Positions 44,128 through 52,800 of a DNA stretch of 64,000 nucleotides are shown piece by piece; position 1 is the stretch's first letter; each line of letters starts with the position of its first letter. A model generated the notes under the pieces. The model had not been told where the DNA came from. It worked only from the letters and a program-made list of their open reading frames with translations, and ran no database searches. The translations under genes and the position numbers were made by a program. Origin of the DNA: Myxococcus sp. CA023 (GTDB lineage: Bacteria; Myxococcota; Myxococcia; Myxococcales; Myxococcaceae); the NCBI RefSeq assembly GCF_010998615.1, contig NZ_JAAEAH010000031.1:27530-91529 (forward strand), read 5' to 3'.

Positions 44128-44526
44128 TCAGACGGAGAAGCTCTCTCCGCAGCCGCAGGCCGCCTTGATGTTGGGGTTGTCCAGCTTGAAGCCGGAGGCC
44201 ATGAGCGTCTGCTCGAACACCAGCTCGGTACCGATGAGGTACAGGTAGCTCTTCGGGTCCACGAAGACGCGCACGCCGTCCTTCTCGAAAATCTTGTCGC
44301 GCTCGCGGGACTTCTCCGACCACTCCATGGAGTACTGGAGGCCCGAGCACCCGCCGCCCTTCACGGCCAGCCGCAAGCCCGCCTCGGGCGTCTGCCGCTG
44401 CTCCAGCAGCTCCTTCAGCCGGGCCACCGCGCTGTCGGCAATGGTGATGCCCTTGGGGGGCTTGGCCACGGGCGCGGTGGCAGGCGCCTGGCGCTGCGTC
44501 GTCTCCTGGGTCGCCTGTTCGCTCAT
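44128..44526 (-). CDS. iscA: IscA/HesB A-type Fe-S carrier
   Basis: A 132-residue A-type carrier. The core is GITIADSAVARLKELLEQRQTPEAGLRLAVKGGGCSGLQYSMEW with the first ligand Cys, and CGCGESFSV at the C-terminus with the Cys-x-Cys pair. It moves or inserts clusters in target proteins. An extra N-terminal stretch of about 24 Gln/Thr/Ala/Pro residues precedes the fold. It lies 25 bases after iscU and before a terminator. Confidence 0.93.
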   Translation of the reverse strand: MSEQATQETTQRQAPATAPVAKPPKGITIADSAVARLKELLEQRQTPEAGLRLAVKGGGCSGLQYSMEWSEKSRERDKIFEKDGVRVFVDPKSYLYLIGTELVFEQTLMASGFKLDNPNIKAACGCGESFSV

Positions 44527-44551
44527 GGTTCGCCTCTCCCTTTCCCGAACG

Positions 44552-44953
44552 TCAGGATGCCTTGGCCTGACGCGCGGCGCGCTTCTTCTTGAAGTCCTCG
44601 ATGGCCGCCTTGATGGCGTCCTCGGCCAGCACGGAGCAGTGAATCTTCACCGGCGGCAGCGACAGCTCGCGGGCCACGTCCTTGTTGGAGATGGTCATCG
44701 CCTGGTCCACCGTCTTGCCCTTCACCCATTCGGTGACGAGCGACGACGAGGCAATGGCCGACCCGCAGCCGAACGTCTTGAAGCGGGCGTCCTCGATGAG
44801 CCCGTCCTCGGAAATCTTGAGCTGCAGGCGCATCACGTCGCCGCAGGCGGGCGCGCCCACCAGGCCGGTGCCCACGTTCGGGTCTTCCTTGTCGAGCGTC
44901 CCGACGTTCCGGGGGTTCTCGTAGTGCTCGATGACCTTGTCGCTGTAAGCCAT
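44552..44953 (-). CDS. iscU: Fe-S cluster scaffold IscU
   Basis: A 133-residue scaffold on which [2Fe-2S] clusters are built. Ligand motifs are GAPACGDVM, FGCGSAIASSS and LPPVKIHCSVLAEDAI, the last containing the LPPVK motif recognised by HscA. The N-terminus MAYSDKVIEHYENPRNVG is typical. It is placed about 100 bases downstream of iscS. Confidence 0.96.
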   Translation of the reverse strand: MAYSDKVIEHYENPRNVGTLDKEDPNVGTGLVGAPACGDVMRLQLKISEDGLIEDARFKTFGCGSAIASSSLVTEWVKGKTVDQAMTISNKDVARELSLPPVKIHCSVLAEDAIKAAIEDFKKKRAARQAKAS

Positions 44954-45049
44954 GCCTGCTCCTTCAACGGATGCTTCTCACCAAAGGTTCCGGCGGGCAA
45001 CGCCCTCCGGGCGAGGAGGCTCGCGCCCCCCTGTCTACCTGGGAAGGCG

Positions 45050-46414
45050 CTAGTGCGCCGTCCACTCGATGCTCTTGAGGTCGATGCCTTCCTTGGCCAT
45101 CTCGTAGAGCGGGCTCATGTCGCGCAGCTTGCGGACCTTGTCCACTACGAGGTTCACCACGTAGTCGACTTCCTCTTCCGTGGTGAAGCGGCCCAGGCCG
45201 AAGCGGATGGAGCTGTGCGCAAGCTCCTCGTCCACGCCCAGCGCGCGCAGCACGTAGGAGGGCTCCAGGGAGGCGGACGTACACGCCGAGCCGGAGGACA
45301 CCGCCACGTCCTTGATGCCCATCATCAGGGACTCACCCTCCGCGTGGGCGAAGGAGATGTTGAGGTTGCCCGGCAGCCGGTGCTCCAGCGAGCCGTTGAT
45401 GACGGTCATGTCCAGTGCGTCCGTGAGGCCCTTGCGCAGCTTCTCACGCAGGCGAAGGAGGCGCGCCGACTCCTCGGGCAGCTCCTTGCGAGCCAGCTCG
45501 GCCGCCATGCCAAAGCCGACGATGGCCGACACGTTCAGCGTGCCGGAGCGCATGCCGCGCTCGTGACCGCCGCCGTCGATGATGGGCGCGATGCGCACGC
45601 GCGGCCGGCGGCGCACGTACAGCGCGCCAATGCCCTTGGGGCCGTACATTTTGTGCGAGCTGATGGAGGCCAGGTCCACCTTCATGGCCTCCACGTCGAA
45701 GGGCACCGTGCTGATGCCCTGCACCGCGTCGCAGTGGAAGAGCACGCCCTTGGAGCGGCACAGCGCGCCAATCTCCGCGACGGGCTGCACCACGCCAATC
45801 TCGTTGTTGGCGAACATGATGGAGACCAGCACCGTCTTCGGCGTCATCGCCGCGGCCAGCTTCTCCATGCTCACCCGGCCGTCAGGCTCCACGTCCAGGT
45901 AGGTAACGCGCGCGCCGCCGGTGGGCAGCTCGGCCCACTTGCGGTACGTCTCGTCGGAGTCCACGTCGTACTTCGTCAGCAGCTCCGACTGGTTTTCCTC
46001 GGTGACGTCCTGGCCCGCAAGCTGCGCCAGCCGCAGCAGCTTCAGCTCGTCCAGCCGCTCCTGCCGCACGCGCTCCAGTCGCTTGCAGGTGTCCAGGATG
46101 GCCTTGTGCTCCGTCTTGAGGGTGATGATGTGGTCACCCTTGGACTTGTAGAACTCGATGACGCCCTTGATGGCCAGGTTGTCGGACTCGGTGGCGCCCG
46201 AGGTGAAGACGATCTCCTGCTCGGCCGCGCCGATGAGCTCGGCCACCTGCTGCCGGGCCTTGTTCACCGCCGCCTCGGCCTTCCAGCCGAACACGTGATT
46301 GCGGCTGGCCGCGTTACCGAAGTCCTCTCGCAGGTAGGGCAGCATCGCCTCCAGCACCCGCGGGTCCAGCGGGGTGGTGGCGTGGTTGTCCATGTAGATC
46401 GGCAGCTTCACCAT
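45050..46414 (-). CDS. iscS: cysteine desulfurase IscS with an internal insertion
   Basis: A 454-residue PLP enzyme removing sulfur from cysteine for IscU. Signatures are [45 protein letters not shown] (PLP Lys) and [21 protein letters not shown] (persulfide Cys). Against the roughly 404-residue enteric IscS it carries about 48 extra charged residues (about 116-167) between TCKRLER and [11 protein letters not shown] 46414 gives the standard N-terminus; GTG 46426 is possible. It is the first gene of the ISC group; no iscR is adjacent. Confidence 0.94.
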   Translation of the reverse strand: MVKLPIYMDNHATTPLDPRVLEAMLPYLREDFGNAASRNHVFGWKAEAAVNKARQQVAELIGAAEQEIVFTSGATESDNLAIKGVIEFYKSKGDHIITLKTEHKAILDTCKRLERVRQERLDELKLLRLAQLAGQDVTEENQSELLTKYDVDSDETYRKWAELPTGGARVTYLDVEPDGRVSMEKLAAAMTPKTVLVSIMFANNEIGVVQPVAEIGALCRSKGVLFHCDAVQGISTVPFDVEAMKVDLASISSHKMYGPKGIGALYVRRRPRVRIAPIIDGGGHERGMRSGTLNVSAIVGFGMAAELARKELPEESARLLRLREKLRKGLTDALDMTVINGSLEHRLPGNLNISFAHAEGESLMMGIKDVAVSSGSACTSASLEPSYVLRALGVDEELAHSSIRFGLGRFTTEEEVDYVVNLVVDKVRKLRDMSPLYEMAKEGIDLKSIEWTAH

Positions 46415-46758
46415 TGCTTCCAACACCTTCCTGGAGGGGACGTCGACCGGCGCCTCGGAGCGCCTTTGCCGCAGGGGAACCTACACCGTCACACCTGAAT
46501 GTGGACCGGACTGGTCAAATATAAAAAGGGGCGCCTTCGGGTCAAGCGAACATCAGGAGCGCTGCGGGTGTGGGTGCGTGCTCCCAATAGGACGACTTAA
46601 GTCAACGCCGCGCCTTCGTGGATCAGTCCGGGCGCGCCGTCCTGGGACGAGGTGCCCCAGAATGGCGCACACCCTCCGGCCAACCGCTTGATTTCCCGGC
46701 GACCGCCTCCCTGGCCGGTCGCCTGCACGGGTGGGGGCCACCACAGGGAGGCACGTAC
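46415..46758. other. 344-base divergent promoter region, iscS versus SPFH gene
   Basis: It contains an AT-rich element around 46516-46527 (TATAAA at 46520-46525 on the plus strand; ATATTTGACC on the minus strand) that must serve one or both divergent genes. ATATTTGACC looks like half of an IscR-type site, but the second half is not at the right distance. No gene is seen. Confidence 0.5.
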
Positions 46759-48660
46759 ATGAGCGCGAAGCAGACGGCCCGCACGAAGGAGGCGCAGGAG
46801 ACGGGGGAGGGCGGCGGGAGGACCCACCTGGTCCGGATGGACGGCGGGGGCGGAGGCAAGCTGGAACAGCCGCGCTACGTGGACGGGTGGCGTGCCGGCA
46901 AGCCCGCGGAGGACCCGGAGAAGATGAAGCGCTGGGGGCTCGTCACCGCGCGGCCCAGTGAGTTCCTGGTCCACATGCGGCGCGGCCGGGTGCGGGAGGT
47001 CAGCGGCCAGGGCGCCAGCTGCTTCAAGCTGCCGGGGGACTCGGTGGCCATTGTCCCCACCAGCATCCAGCGACTCCAGTTCACCGCGGACCAGGTGACG
47101 CACGAGAAGGTGGGTGTGCAGGTGACGGGGCTGGCGGTGTACCGGATTTCGGACCCGCTGGTGGCCTTCCGCATGCTCAACTTCTCCTTCCCGGAGCGCG
47201 CGCAGGAGAAGCTGGCGGAGCTGCTGCGGGAGATGTTCGTCGGCGCCGCGCGGCGGCTGGTTGCGAACATGTCCGTGGAGGAGTGCCTCTCCAAGCGCAA
47301 GGAGGGCATCGCCGCGGAGCTGGTGCGCGAAATCGCGCCCGTGCTCTCCGGCCGAGGCCGCCTGGAGGACCAGACGGACGCGGGCTGGGGCGTCATCCTG
47401 GACACGATTGAAATCCAGGACGTGCGCGTCCTGTCCTCCACCGTCTTCGCCAACATGCAGGCGCGCTTCCGCCATGAACAGGAGCGGCAGGCGCGCGAGG
47501 CGGAGCTGGCCAAGGAGCGCTTCGTCCACCGCGAGGAGACGGAAGCCGAGCGGCAGCTGAGCCTCCAGCGGCTGGCGGCCGAGGAGGAGGTGCGCCAGAA
47601 GAAGCAGACAGCGGAGGAGCAGGCGCGGCTGGAGGCGCTGGCGGTGGAGGCGCGCGTGGCCGAGGCGAAGCTCGCCCAGGAGCGCACGCTGAAGCAGGAG
47701 CAGGCCACCGTGGAGCGCGAGGTGGCGCTGGCGAAGATGGCCGCCGAGCAGGAGGTCCGCCAGAAGAAGCAGGTGGCCGACGAACAGGCGAAGTTGGATG
47801 CGCTGGCCGCGGAGTCCCGCCTGGCCGACGCGAAGATCGTCTCCGAACGCGCGTTGGCCGTCAGCCGCGCGCAGGTGGAGATGGAGAAGCTCCAGCGCGA
47901 ACAGGACGCGGAGGTCGCGCGCCAGCACGTGGCCTTGGAGAAGCTCAAGCGCGAGCAGGACACGGAGGCCGGGCGCGCGAAGTTGGAGCTGGAGAAGCTG
48001 AAACTGGCGCAGGAGTCCGAGGCCGCGCAGGCGAAAATCGAGCTGGTGCGGCTCCAGCGCGCGCAGGAGGCAGAGAACGCCAAGGCGCAGATGGAGCTGG
48101 CGCGGCAGCAGCGTGAGCAGGAACTGGAGCTTTCACGCCAGCGGCACGAGCAGGAGGTGGAGCTGGCAAAGCTGCGCCGCGAACAGGAGGAGGCCGGCGC
48201 CAAGGCCCAACTGGAGCTGGAGCGTCTGCGCCGTGAGCACGAACAGGCCACCGCGTGGCACGAGGTGCAGATGGCCGCGCACCAGCAGGAGGCGGAACGG
48301 CTCCACGCGGAGCTCCAGGTGGTGCAGGCCCGGCGGTCCATCGTGGAGACGGAGGTGGCCATCGCCGAGCTGACTGTGCGGAAGGACCAGGCGCAGCAGG
48401 AGCTCGAATTGGGCAGGGCGCGCGCGCTGCGCGACATCGAGAACAGCGTCAGCCCGGAGGTCATCCAGATGACCCTGGCGCAGCAGCTTCCCCAGGTGGC
48501 CGTGGCCTTCCAGCAGAAGATGGGCGAGGTGCACGTCACCGCGGTGGATGGGGCCAATCCGTTTGGTTACATCGCCGCGGCGGTGGAGGGCGTCATGGGG
48601 CTGGCGCGTTCCGCCGGACTGAAGACGCCTGCTTCCCCGCTTGCTGCTCCAGCGCAGTAG
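46759..48660 (+). CDS. SPFH/band-7 domain protein with long coiled coil
   Basis: A 633-residue protein. An SPFH-like domain lies at about residues 55-240 (VTARPSEFLVHMRRGRVREVSGQGASCFKLPGDSVAIVPTSIQRL...). It is followed by about 300 residues of unbroken, Glu/Arg/Gln-rich coiled coil with a repeated EQEARLEALA-like character. A C-terminal globular end (SPEVIQMTLAQQLPQVAVAFQQKMGEVHVTAV) resembles the oligomerisation tail of flotillin-like proteins. No signal peptide or membrane helix is visible, unlike flotillins. GGGAGG supports ATG 46759. Function is unknown; a filament or lattice at the membrane or in the cytoplasm is plausible (inference). Confidence 0.82.
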   Translation: MSAKQTARTKEAQETGEGGGRTHLVRMDGGGGGKLEQPRYVDGWRAGKPAEDPEKMKRWGLVTARPSEFLVHMRRGRVREVSGQGASCFKLPGDSVAIVPTSIQRLQFTADQVTHEKVGVQVTGLAVYRISDPLVAFRMLNFSFPERAQEKLAELLREMFVGAARRLVANMSVEECLSKRKEGIAAELVREIAPVLSGRGRLEDQTDAGWGVILDTIEIQDVRVLSSTVFANMQARFRHEQERQAREAELAKERFVHREETEAERQLSLQRLAAEEEVRQKKQTAEEQARLEALAVEARVAEAKLAQERTLKQEQATVEREVALAKMAAEQEVRQKKQVADEQAKLDALAAESRLADAKIVSERALAVSRAQVEMEKLQREQDAEVARQHVALEKLKREQDTEAGRAKLELEKLKLAQESEAAQAKIELVRLQRAQEAENAKAQMELARQQREQELELSRQRHEQEVELAKLRREQEEAGAKAQLELERLRREHEQATAWHEVQMAAHQQEAERLHAELQVVQARRSIVETEVAIAELTVRKDQAQQELELGRARALRDIENSVSPEVIQMTLAQQLPQVAVAFQQKMGEVHVTAVDGANPFGYIAAAVEGVMGLARSAGLKTPASPLAAPAQ

Positions 48661-48717
48661 CCCGGGACCCCGGGCCTGCGTATACAAGGGGGCCTGGGAC
48701 CACGGAGTCACGCGCGC

Positions 48718-50160
48718 ATGGATGCGAAGAAGCTCGGAGTGATGGCGGTGCTGGCCGGAGTGGCGGTGGCCGTGGTGCCATGGCTGCTGCCCACGGGCCC
48801 CAATGCCAACCTGGATGCGGCCCGGTTCCTTGAATCCGGCAGCCTCGCGGTGGGCGCGGCGGTGGTGTTCGCGGGTGGGTTGCTCACCGCGTTGACGCCG
48901 TGTGTCTATCCGCTCATCCCCATCACCGTGTCCGTCTTCGGCGCGCGCAAGACGGAGGGCCGGGGCCGCGCGCTGCTCCTGACGTCGTCCTACATCGTGG
49001 GCATGGGCGTGGTGTTCAGCGCGCTGGGCGTGCTGGCGGCGAAGACGGGCCAGGCGTTCGGGTCGATGCTGGGGCACCCGGCGGTGGTGACGGGCCTGGC
49101 GGTGTTCCTGCTGCTGCTGGCCACGTCCATGTTCGGCGCGTTCGAGCTGGCGCTGCCGTCGTCGTTCCAGACGAAGCTCAACGCCGTCGGCGGCGCGGGT
49201 GTGGCGGGCGCGTTCCTGATGGGCAGCGTGTCCGGCTTCCTGGCGGCGCCGTGCACGGGCCCGGTGCTGACGGGCCTCTTGGCCTTCGTGGCGAAGTCGG
49301 CCAACACCACGCTGGGCGCGTCGCTGCTGTTCGTCTACGCGCTGGGCATCGGCGTGCCGTTCTTCCTCATTGGCGTCTTCACCGTCCGGCTGCCGCGCGG
49401 CGGCGTGTGGATGGAGTGGGTGAAGAGCGTGCTGGGCATCATGCTGGTGGCCCTGGCCTTCAGCTACCTCAAGGACGCCTTCCCCTGGGCGCGGGACGTA
49501 GTGAAGGGGCTGGGGCTCCAGGTGGGCCGGGTGCCGGGAGCCGTCATCGCCGCGCTGCTGGTGGCGGTGGGCGTGGCCCTGGGCGCGGTGCATCGCTCGT
49601 TCAAGGAAGGCGCGCGGGAGTTCTCGTTCAAGGCGCTGGGCGTGGCGCTCGTCGTCGCGGCGCTGGTGCTGCGCGGCGGTGCGCTGGACGCGGGCCCGGT
49701 GGGCACGTTGTGGGTGAGCCTGGGACTCGCCGAACCGCCCCGCGCGCCGTCCTGGCAGTGGCACCACGTCATGCCGGCGAAGCAGGCCACCTTCTCTCCG
49801 GAGGCCTTCGACCAGGTGCTCGCACAGGCGAAGGCAGAGGGCCGGCCGGTGCTCATCGACTTCTTCGCGGACTGGTGTGCGGCCTGCAAGGAACTGGACC
49901 GCGACACCTACCCCGCGCAGCAGGTCATCTCCGAGTCCGACGAGGGGCGCTTCCTCAACATCAAGATTGACGCGACGAACAGCGAGGACTCGCTGGACGC
50001 GTTGCTGGAGCGCTTCGGTGTGGAGGGCTTGCCCACCGTGGCGTTCATCTCTCCGGAGGGCAAGGTGCTCACCCAGCCCCGTGTTACCGGCTTCCTGGCG
50101 CCCAGCCCCTTCGCCACGGAGATGAAGAAGGCGCGCTGCACGGACGCCAACGCCTGCTGA
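48718..50160 (+). CDS. dsbD: DsbD-type thiol:disulfide transporter (no alpha domain)
   Basis: A 480-residue inner-membrane reductant carrier. The eight-helix core has the redox Cys pair in LTPCVYPLIPIT and LAAPCTGPVLTG. A periplasmic thioredoxin-like gamma domain from about residue 350 has FFADWCAACKELDRDTY with the CxxC active site. The N-terminal alpha domain of full-length DsbD is missing: the protein starts almost directly with a membrane helix. It probably passes electrons from cytoplasmic thioredoxin to periplasmic proteins; the final acceptor must be a separate protein. It ends 20 bases from the converging DCC-family gene. Confidence 0.9.
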   Translation: MDAKKLGVMAVLAGVAVAVVPWLLPTGPNANLDAARFLESGSLAVGAAVVFAGGLLTALTPCVYPLIPITVSVFGARKTEGRGRALLLTSSYIVGMGVVFSALGVLAAKTGQAFGSMLGHPAVVTGLAVFLLLLATSMFGAFELALPSSFQTKLNAVGGAGVAGAFLMGSVSGFLAAPCTGPVLTGLLAFVAKSANTTLGASLLFVYALGIGVPFFLIGVFTVRLPRGGVWMEWVKSVLGIMLVALAFSYLKDAFPWARDVVKGLGLQVGRVPGAVIAALLVAVGVALGAVHRSFKEGAREFSFKALGVALVVAALVLRGGALDAGPVGTLWVSLGLAEPPRAPSWQWHHVMPAKQATFSPEAFDQVLAQAKAEGRPVLIDFFADWCAACKELDRDTYPAQQVISESDEGRFLNIKIDATNSEDSLDALLERFGVEGLPTVAFISPEGKVLTQPRVTGFLAPSPFATEMKKARCTDANAC

Positions 50161-50179
50161 TTCGGTGGGCGACGCCTGG

Positions 50180-50608
50180 CTACGGCGCGGTCTCCGGAAG
50201 GAAGCGGGCTCGCAGCTCGGGCGTGGGGATGCGGCACTGCGCTTCCCGGCCGAACCAGCGGTAGCGGTTGCGCGCGATGATTCGGTAGACGAGGTCGCGC
50301 AGCGGCCGGGGCACCACGATGAACGCGTAGAGAAACCGCCACGGCCCCTTCAGCATCCGCGCGACGCGGAGCGCGGCCGTGGACCGCTCGTACAGCTTTC
50401 CGTCCTGCAGGAGGACGAAGCTGTCCGGTTCCTCCTTGGGCACGACGCCATGCGGCGCCAGCAGCGCGGCGGCCCGCTGGGACTGCAGCGCGGTGAAGCG
50501 GATGCGCGCGTCCGGGTCCCGGTCGATGATGAAGAGGACCGTGCCGTTGCACAGGTTGCACACGCCGTCGAAGAGGACCACGGTGTCCGAGGGCTGGGCG
50601 CGGGTCAT
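50180..50608 (-). CDS. DCC-family (DUF393) thiol-disulfide oxidoreductase-like protein
   Basis: A 142-residue protein with VVLFDGVCNLCNGTVLFIIDRDPDARIRFTALQS, the DxxCxxC signature of the family near residues 14-20, and a C-terminal YRIIARNRYRWFGREAQCRIP motif. The family is predicted to be thioredoxin-like but its substrate is unknown. It converges on the dsbD gene, which may be coincidental or reflect related redox roles. Confidence 0.88.
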   Translation of the reverse strand: MTRAQPSDTVVLFDGVCNLCNGTVLFIIDRDPDARIRFTALQSQRAAALLAPHGVVPKEEPDSFVLLQDGKLYERSTAALRVARMLKGPWRFLYAFIVVPRPLRDLVYRIIARNRYRWFGREAQCRIPTPELRARFLPETAP

Positions 50609-50758
50609 GATGCGGCAAGTCTAACAGCCCGCACCGTCGGGTGACGCCGAAGAGGCGGGGGAATTCCAGGCGAGTGTCCCTGCAGCCGCGCTCGTGAATG
50701 AGTGGTGTCAGACCCCGGTGTTTCCTTCCCTGGCGCCGCCCTTGCAGAATGTTCGGAC

Positions 50759-51658
50759 ATGCCCTCGCCTCCCATCGCTCCCAGACTCCTGGAGTTATCC
50801 GCCCACGCCTTGCTGTGGAGGCGAAGCAAGCAGTTGATGCTCCAGGCGAACCGGTTGGTGCGGTGGTCCGCGACCCCCGAGCGCTGGCCGCGCCCGCTCC
50901 TGGCGCCCACTCACGAGAAGGGCGTGCTCCTCGGCTCGCACACCGTGAATCTGGAGCGCGCGGACTCGGACGCGGACCCTGTGCTCGAAGCGGGCAAGCA
51001 GCACAACGTCCGTCTGGCGGCGCCGGCCTTCGATGGCCTCCTCCTCGCTCCGGACAGGCCCCTCTCTTTCTGGCGCACGCTGGGCCGGCTGACGGAGCGC
51101 AAGGGCTACCGGCATGGGCTGGCGCTGAGCGGTGGCTGTCTCACCCCGTCCATCGGGGGCGGCATCTGCCTTCTGGCCAATGCGCTCTTCGAGTTCGCCG
51201 CACGCCAGGGCTGGCACATCCTGGAGCGCTGGGGGCACACGATGGAGGCGGTACCCCCGCCGCCAGGCTCGCTGTGGGGAATGGATGCCACGGTGGCCTG
51301 GCCCTATGTGGACCTGGTGATGGCGCCTCGTGAGGGTCCGGTGCGGCTCGGAGCCCGCGTCTCGGACGGGAAGCTGCGGCTCTCCATCCATGGGGCGGAC
51401 GCCCCCCGGACACGCTCACGGCTGTGGTCCGAGGACGAGTCCCTTCTCGAACTCGCCGAGGGAACCCTGCGCATCAACCGCGTCGTGCGCCGAGTTGAAG
51501 ACACCAGTTCTGGCGCCGTGCTCGAGGAGCGCACCATCGCCGAGAACCGGCGCCGCCTGCTGAACCCCGAGGCGCGGAAGCGGACGTGCCTGACGTGCGG
51601 GGAGACCGCATGCCACGCCCGCGTCGAAGTCCCACGGACGGAGGCCCGGGCGCCATGA
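50759..51658 (+). CDS. VanW-family protein
   Basis: A 299-residue VanW-like protein. The core is GRLTERKGYRHGLALSGGCLTPSIGGGICLLANALFEFAARQGWHILERWGHTMEA, typical of the family, preceded by a basic N-terminal segment. It ends with a Cys-rich tail (RTCLTCGETACHARV). VanW-like proteins are found with vancomycin-resistance genes and more widely in bacteria; the activity is not established. ATG 50759 gives the conserved N-terminus. Its stop overlaps the next gene by four bases. Confidence 0.85.
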   Translation: MPSPPIAPRLLELSAHALLWRRSKQLMLQANRLVRWSATPERWPRPLLAPTHEKGVLLGSHTVNLERADSDADPVLEAGKQHNVRLAAPAFDGLLLAPDRPLSFWRTLGRLTERKGYRHGLALSGGCLTPSIGGGICLLANALFEFAARQGWHILERWGHTMEAVPPPPGSLWGMDATVAWPYVDLVMAPREGPVRLGARVSDGKLRLSIHGADAPRTRSRLWSEDESLLELAEGTLRINRVVRRVEDTSSGAVLEERTIAENRRRLLNPEARKRTCLTCGETACHARVEVPRTEARAP

Positions 51659-52704
51659 ACCTGGTTCTCGCACCGGAGCCCGCTCCCTGGCTCTCCCATC
51701 TCGCGTCGCTGCTCACGCACGAGGCGGAGGTGCTGGCCCCCTGGGCGCTGCCGAGACTGCCCGATTGGGGTCCACTTCCCACCCGCCTGCGTCAGGCCTG
51801 GACCCGCCGGACGTTGCCGGTGCCCGGGGGCTTCCGCGTCTGGGGCCTGCCAGGTTGGGGAGCCGTGGAGGCGGGGATGCGAGTCGCGGCGCGCTCGACG
51901 GCGGCGACACTCCAGGCCCGCTTCACCCTGCGCAAGCGGTGGGCGCAGGCGGCCTCGGCGCTGCTTCCGGCGTCGGTGGAGACGGTGCTCGCGCCAGCGC
52001 TCGGTGCCCGGGAGGTCTTCGCGATGGCACGCCGCCGGGGCGCGCGCTGCGTGCTGGTGGAGGACCTGCCCTCGTTGAGGGCACTGCACGCGGACCTGGA
52101 CGCCGCGGCTGCGAGGCACCCGGAGGAGGCCTTCCTTCGCAACCACCGCGCCTCCGCGGAGGACGTCGCGCGGCAGGAGGCGGAGCGAGTCCTCGCGGAT
52201 GAAATCTGGGTGCGAGGCGAGCTCGCCCTCGAGCGGCTGCGGCTGGCCGGACACGCCCCGGAGAAGCTCCGCAGGCTGCATTTTCCACCGGACCGCGAAC
52301 CGCCCCAGGCGCCTCGTTTGCCCCAGCGACACGGCCCGCACGTGGCCCTCCTCGCCGGGCCCGCTCTCGCGCGCGGCGGACTGCGAGAAGCCTTGGCGGT
52401 GCTCGACGAACGGCCCCAGTGGAACCTCTGGTTGCGCCCCGCCGAGGGCACGGACCCACGACACCTGAACCACCCGCGAGTGCGGAAGGTGACGGCTCAG
52501 GTCCAGCGCACGCTCCAGCAGGTGGACGTGGTGCTCGCGCCGGCGTGGTGTGAGAGCCACCTGGGCGAGCTGGCGCAGGCGCGGGAGCAAGGCATCCCCA
52601 TCATCGCCACGGACCGCGCCGCGGGCTTCTGGCCCTGTCGGGCGATTCCTCGCGGCGATGTTTCCGCCCTCATCGCCGAACTGGACGCGCTGACCGCGCG
52701 CTGA
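51655..52704 (+). CDS. glycosyltransferase-like protein, unassigned
   Basis: A 349-residue soluble protein. The arrangement (Ala-rich Rossmann-like first half with VLAPALGAREVFAMARRRGARCVLVEDLPSLRALHADLD; later RVLADEIWVRGELALERLRLAGHAPEKLRRLHFPPD and VDVVLAPAWCESHLGELAQAREQGIPIIATDRAAGF) is that of GT-B glycosyltransferases, with the C-terminal E-x7-E-like region. Sequence conservation is weak, so the call is by architecture. It overlaps the VanW gene by ATGA and is probably coexpressed, perhaps in envelope polysaccharide work (inference). Confidence 0.68.
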   Translation: MNLVLAPEPAPWLSHLASLLTHEAEVLAPWALPRLPDWGPLPTRLRQAWTRRTLPVPGGFRVWGLPGWGAVEAGMRVAARSTAATLQARFTLRKRWAQAASALLPASVETVLAPALGAREVFAMARRRGARCVLVEDLPSLRALHADLDAAAARHPEEAFLRNHRASAEDVARQEAERVLADEIWVRGELALERLRLAGHAPEKLRRLHFPPDREPPQAPRLPQRHGPHVALLAGPALARGGLREALAVLDERPQWNLWLRPAEGTDPRHLNHPRVRKVTAQVQRTLQQVDVVLAPAWCESHLGELAQAREQGIPIIATDRAAGFWPCRAIPRGDVSALIAELDALTAR

Positions 52705-52744
52705 AGCCCACGCCTGTTGGCGCCAACCCTCTCCTGAGTGGGCT
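52705..52744. terminator. hairpin between convergent genes
   Basis: AGCCCAC (52705-52711) pairs with GTGGGCT (52738-52744). Inside is the perfect palindrome GTTGGCGCCAAC (52716-52727). It starts at the stop of the glycosyltransferase-like gene, before the converging DTW gene. T-run absent. Confidence 0.45.
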
Positions 52745-52800
52745 GTTCGTGGCCATCGCGAAGCGCCGGTCGGGGCGGCCCCTTGATGGCGTCGAGCGCG

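Noticed and set aside
46510..46530. IscR-type regulatory site before iscS
   Set aside because: Only one half-site (ATATTTGACC) is recognisable; the partner half is missing at the required spacing.
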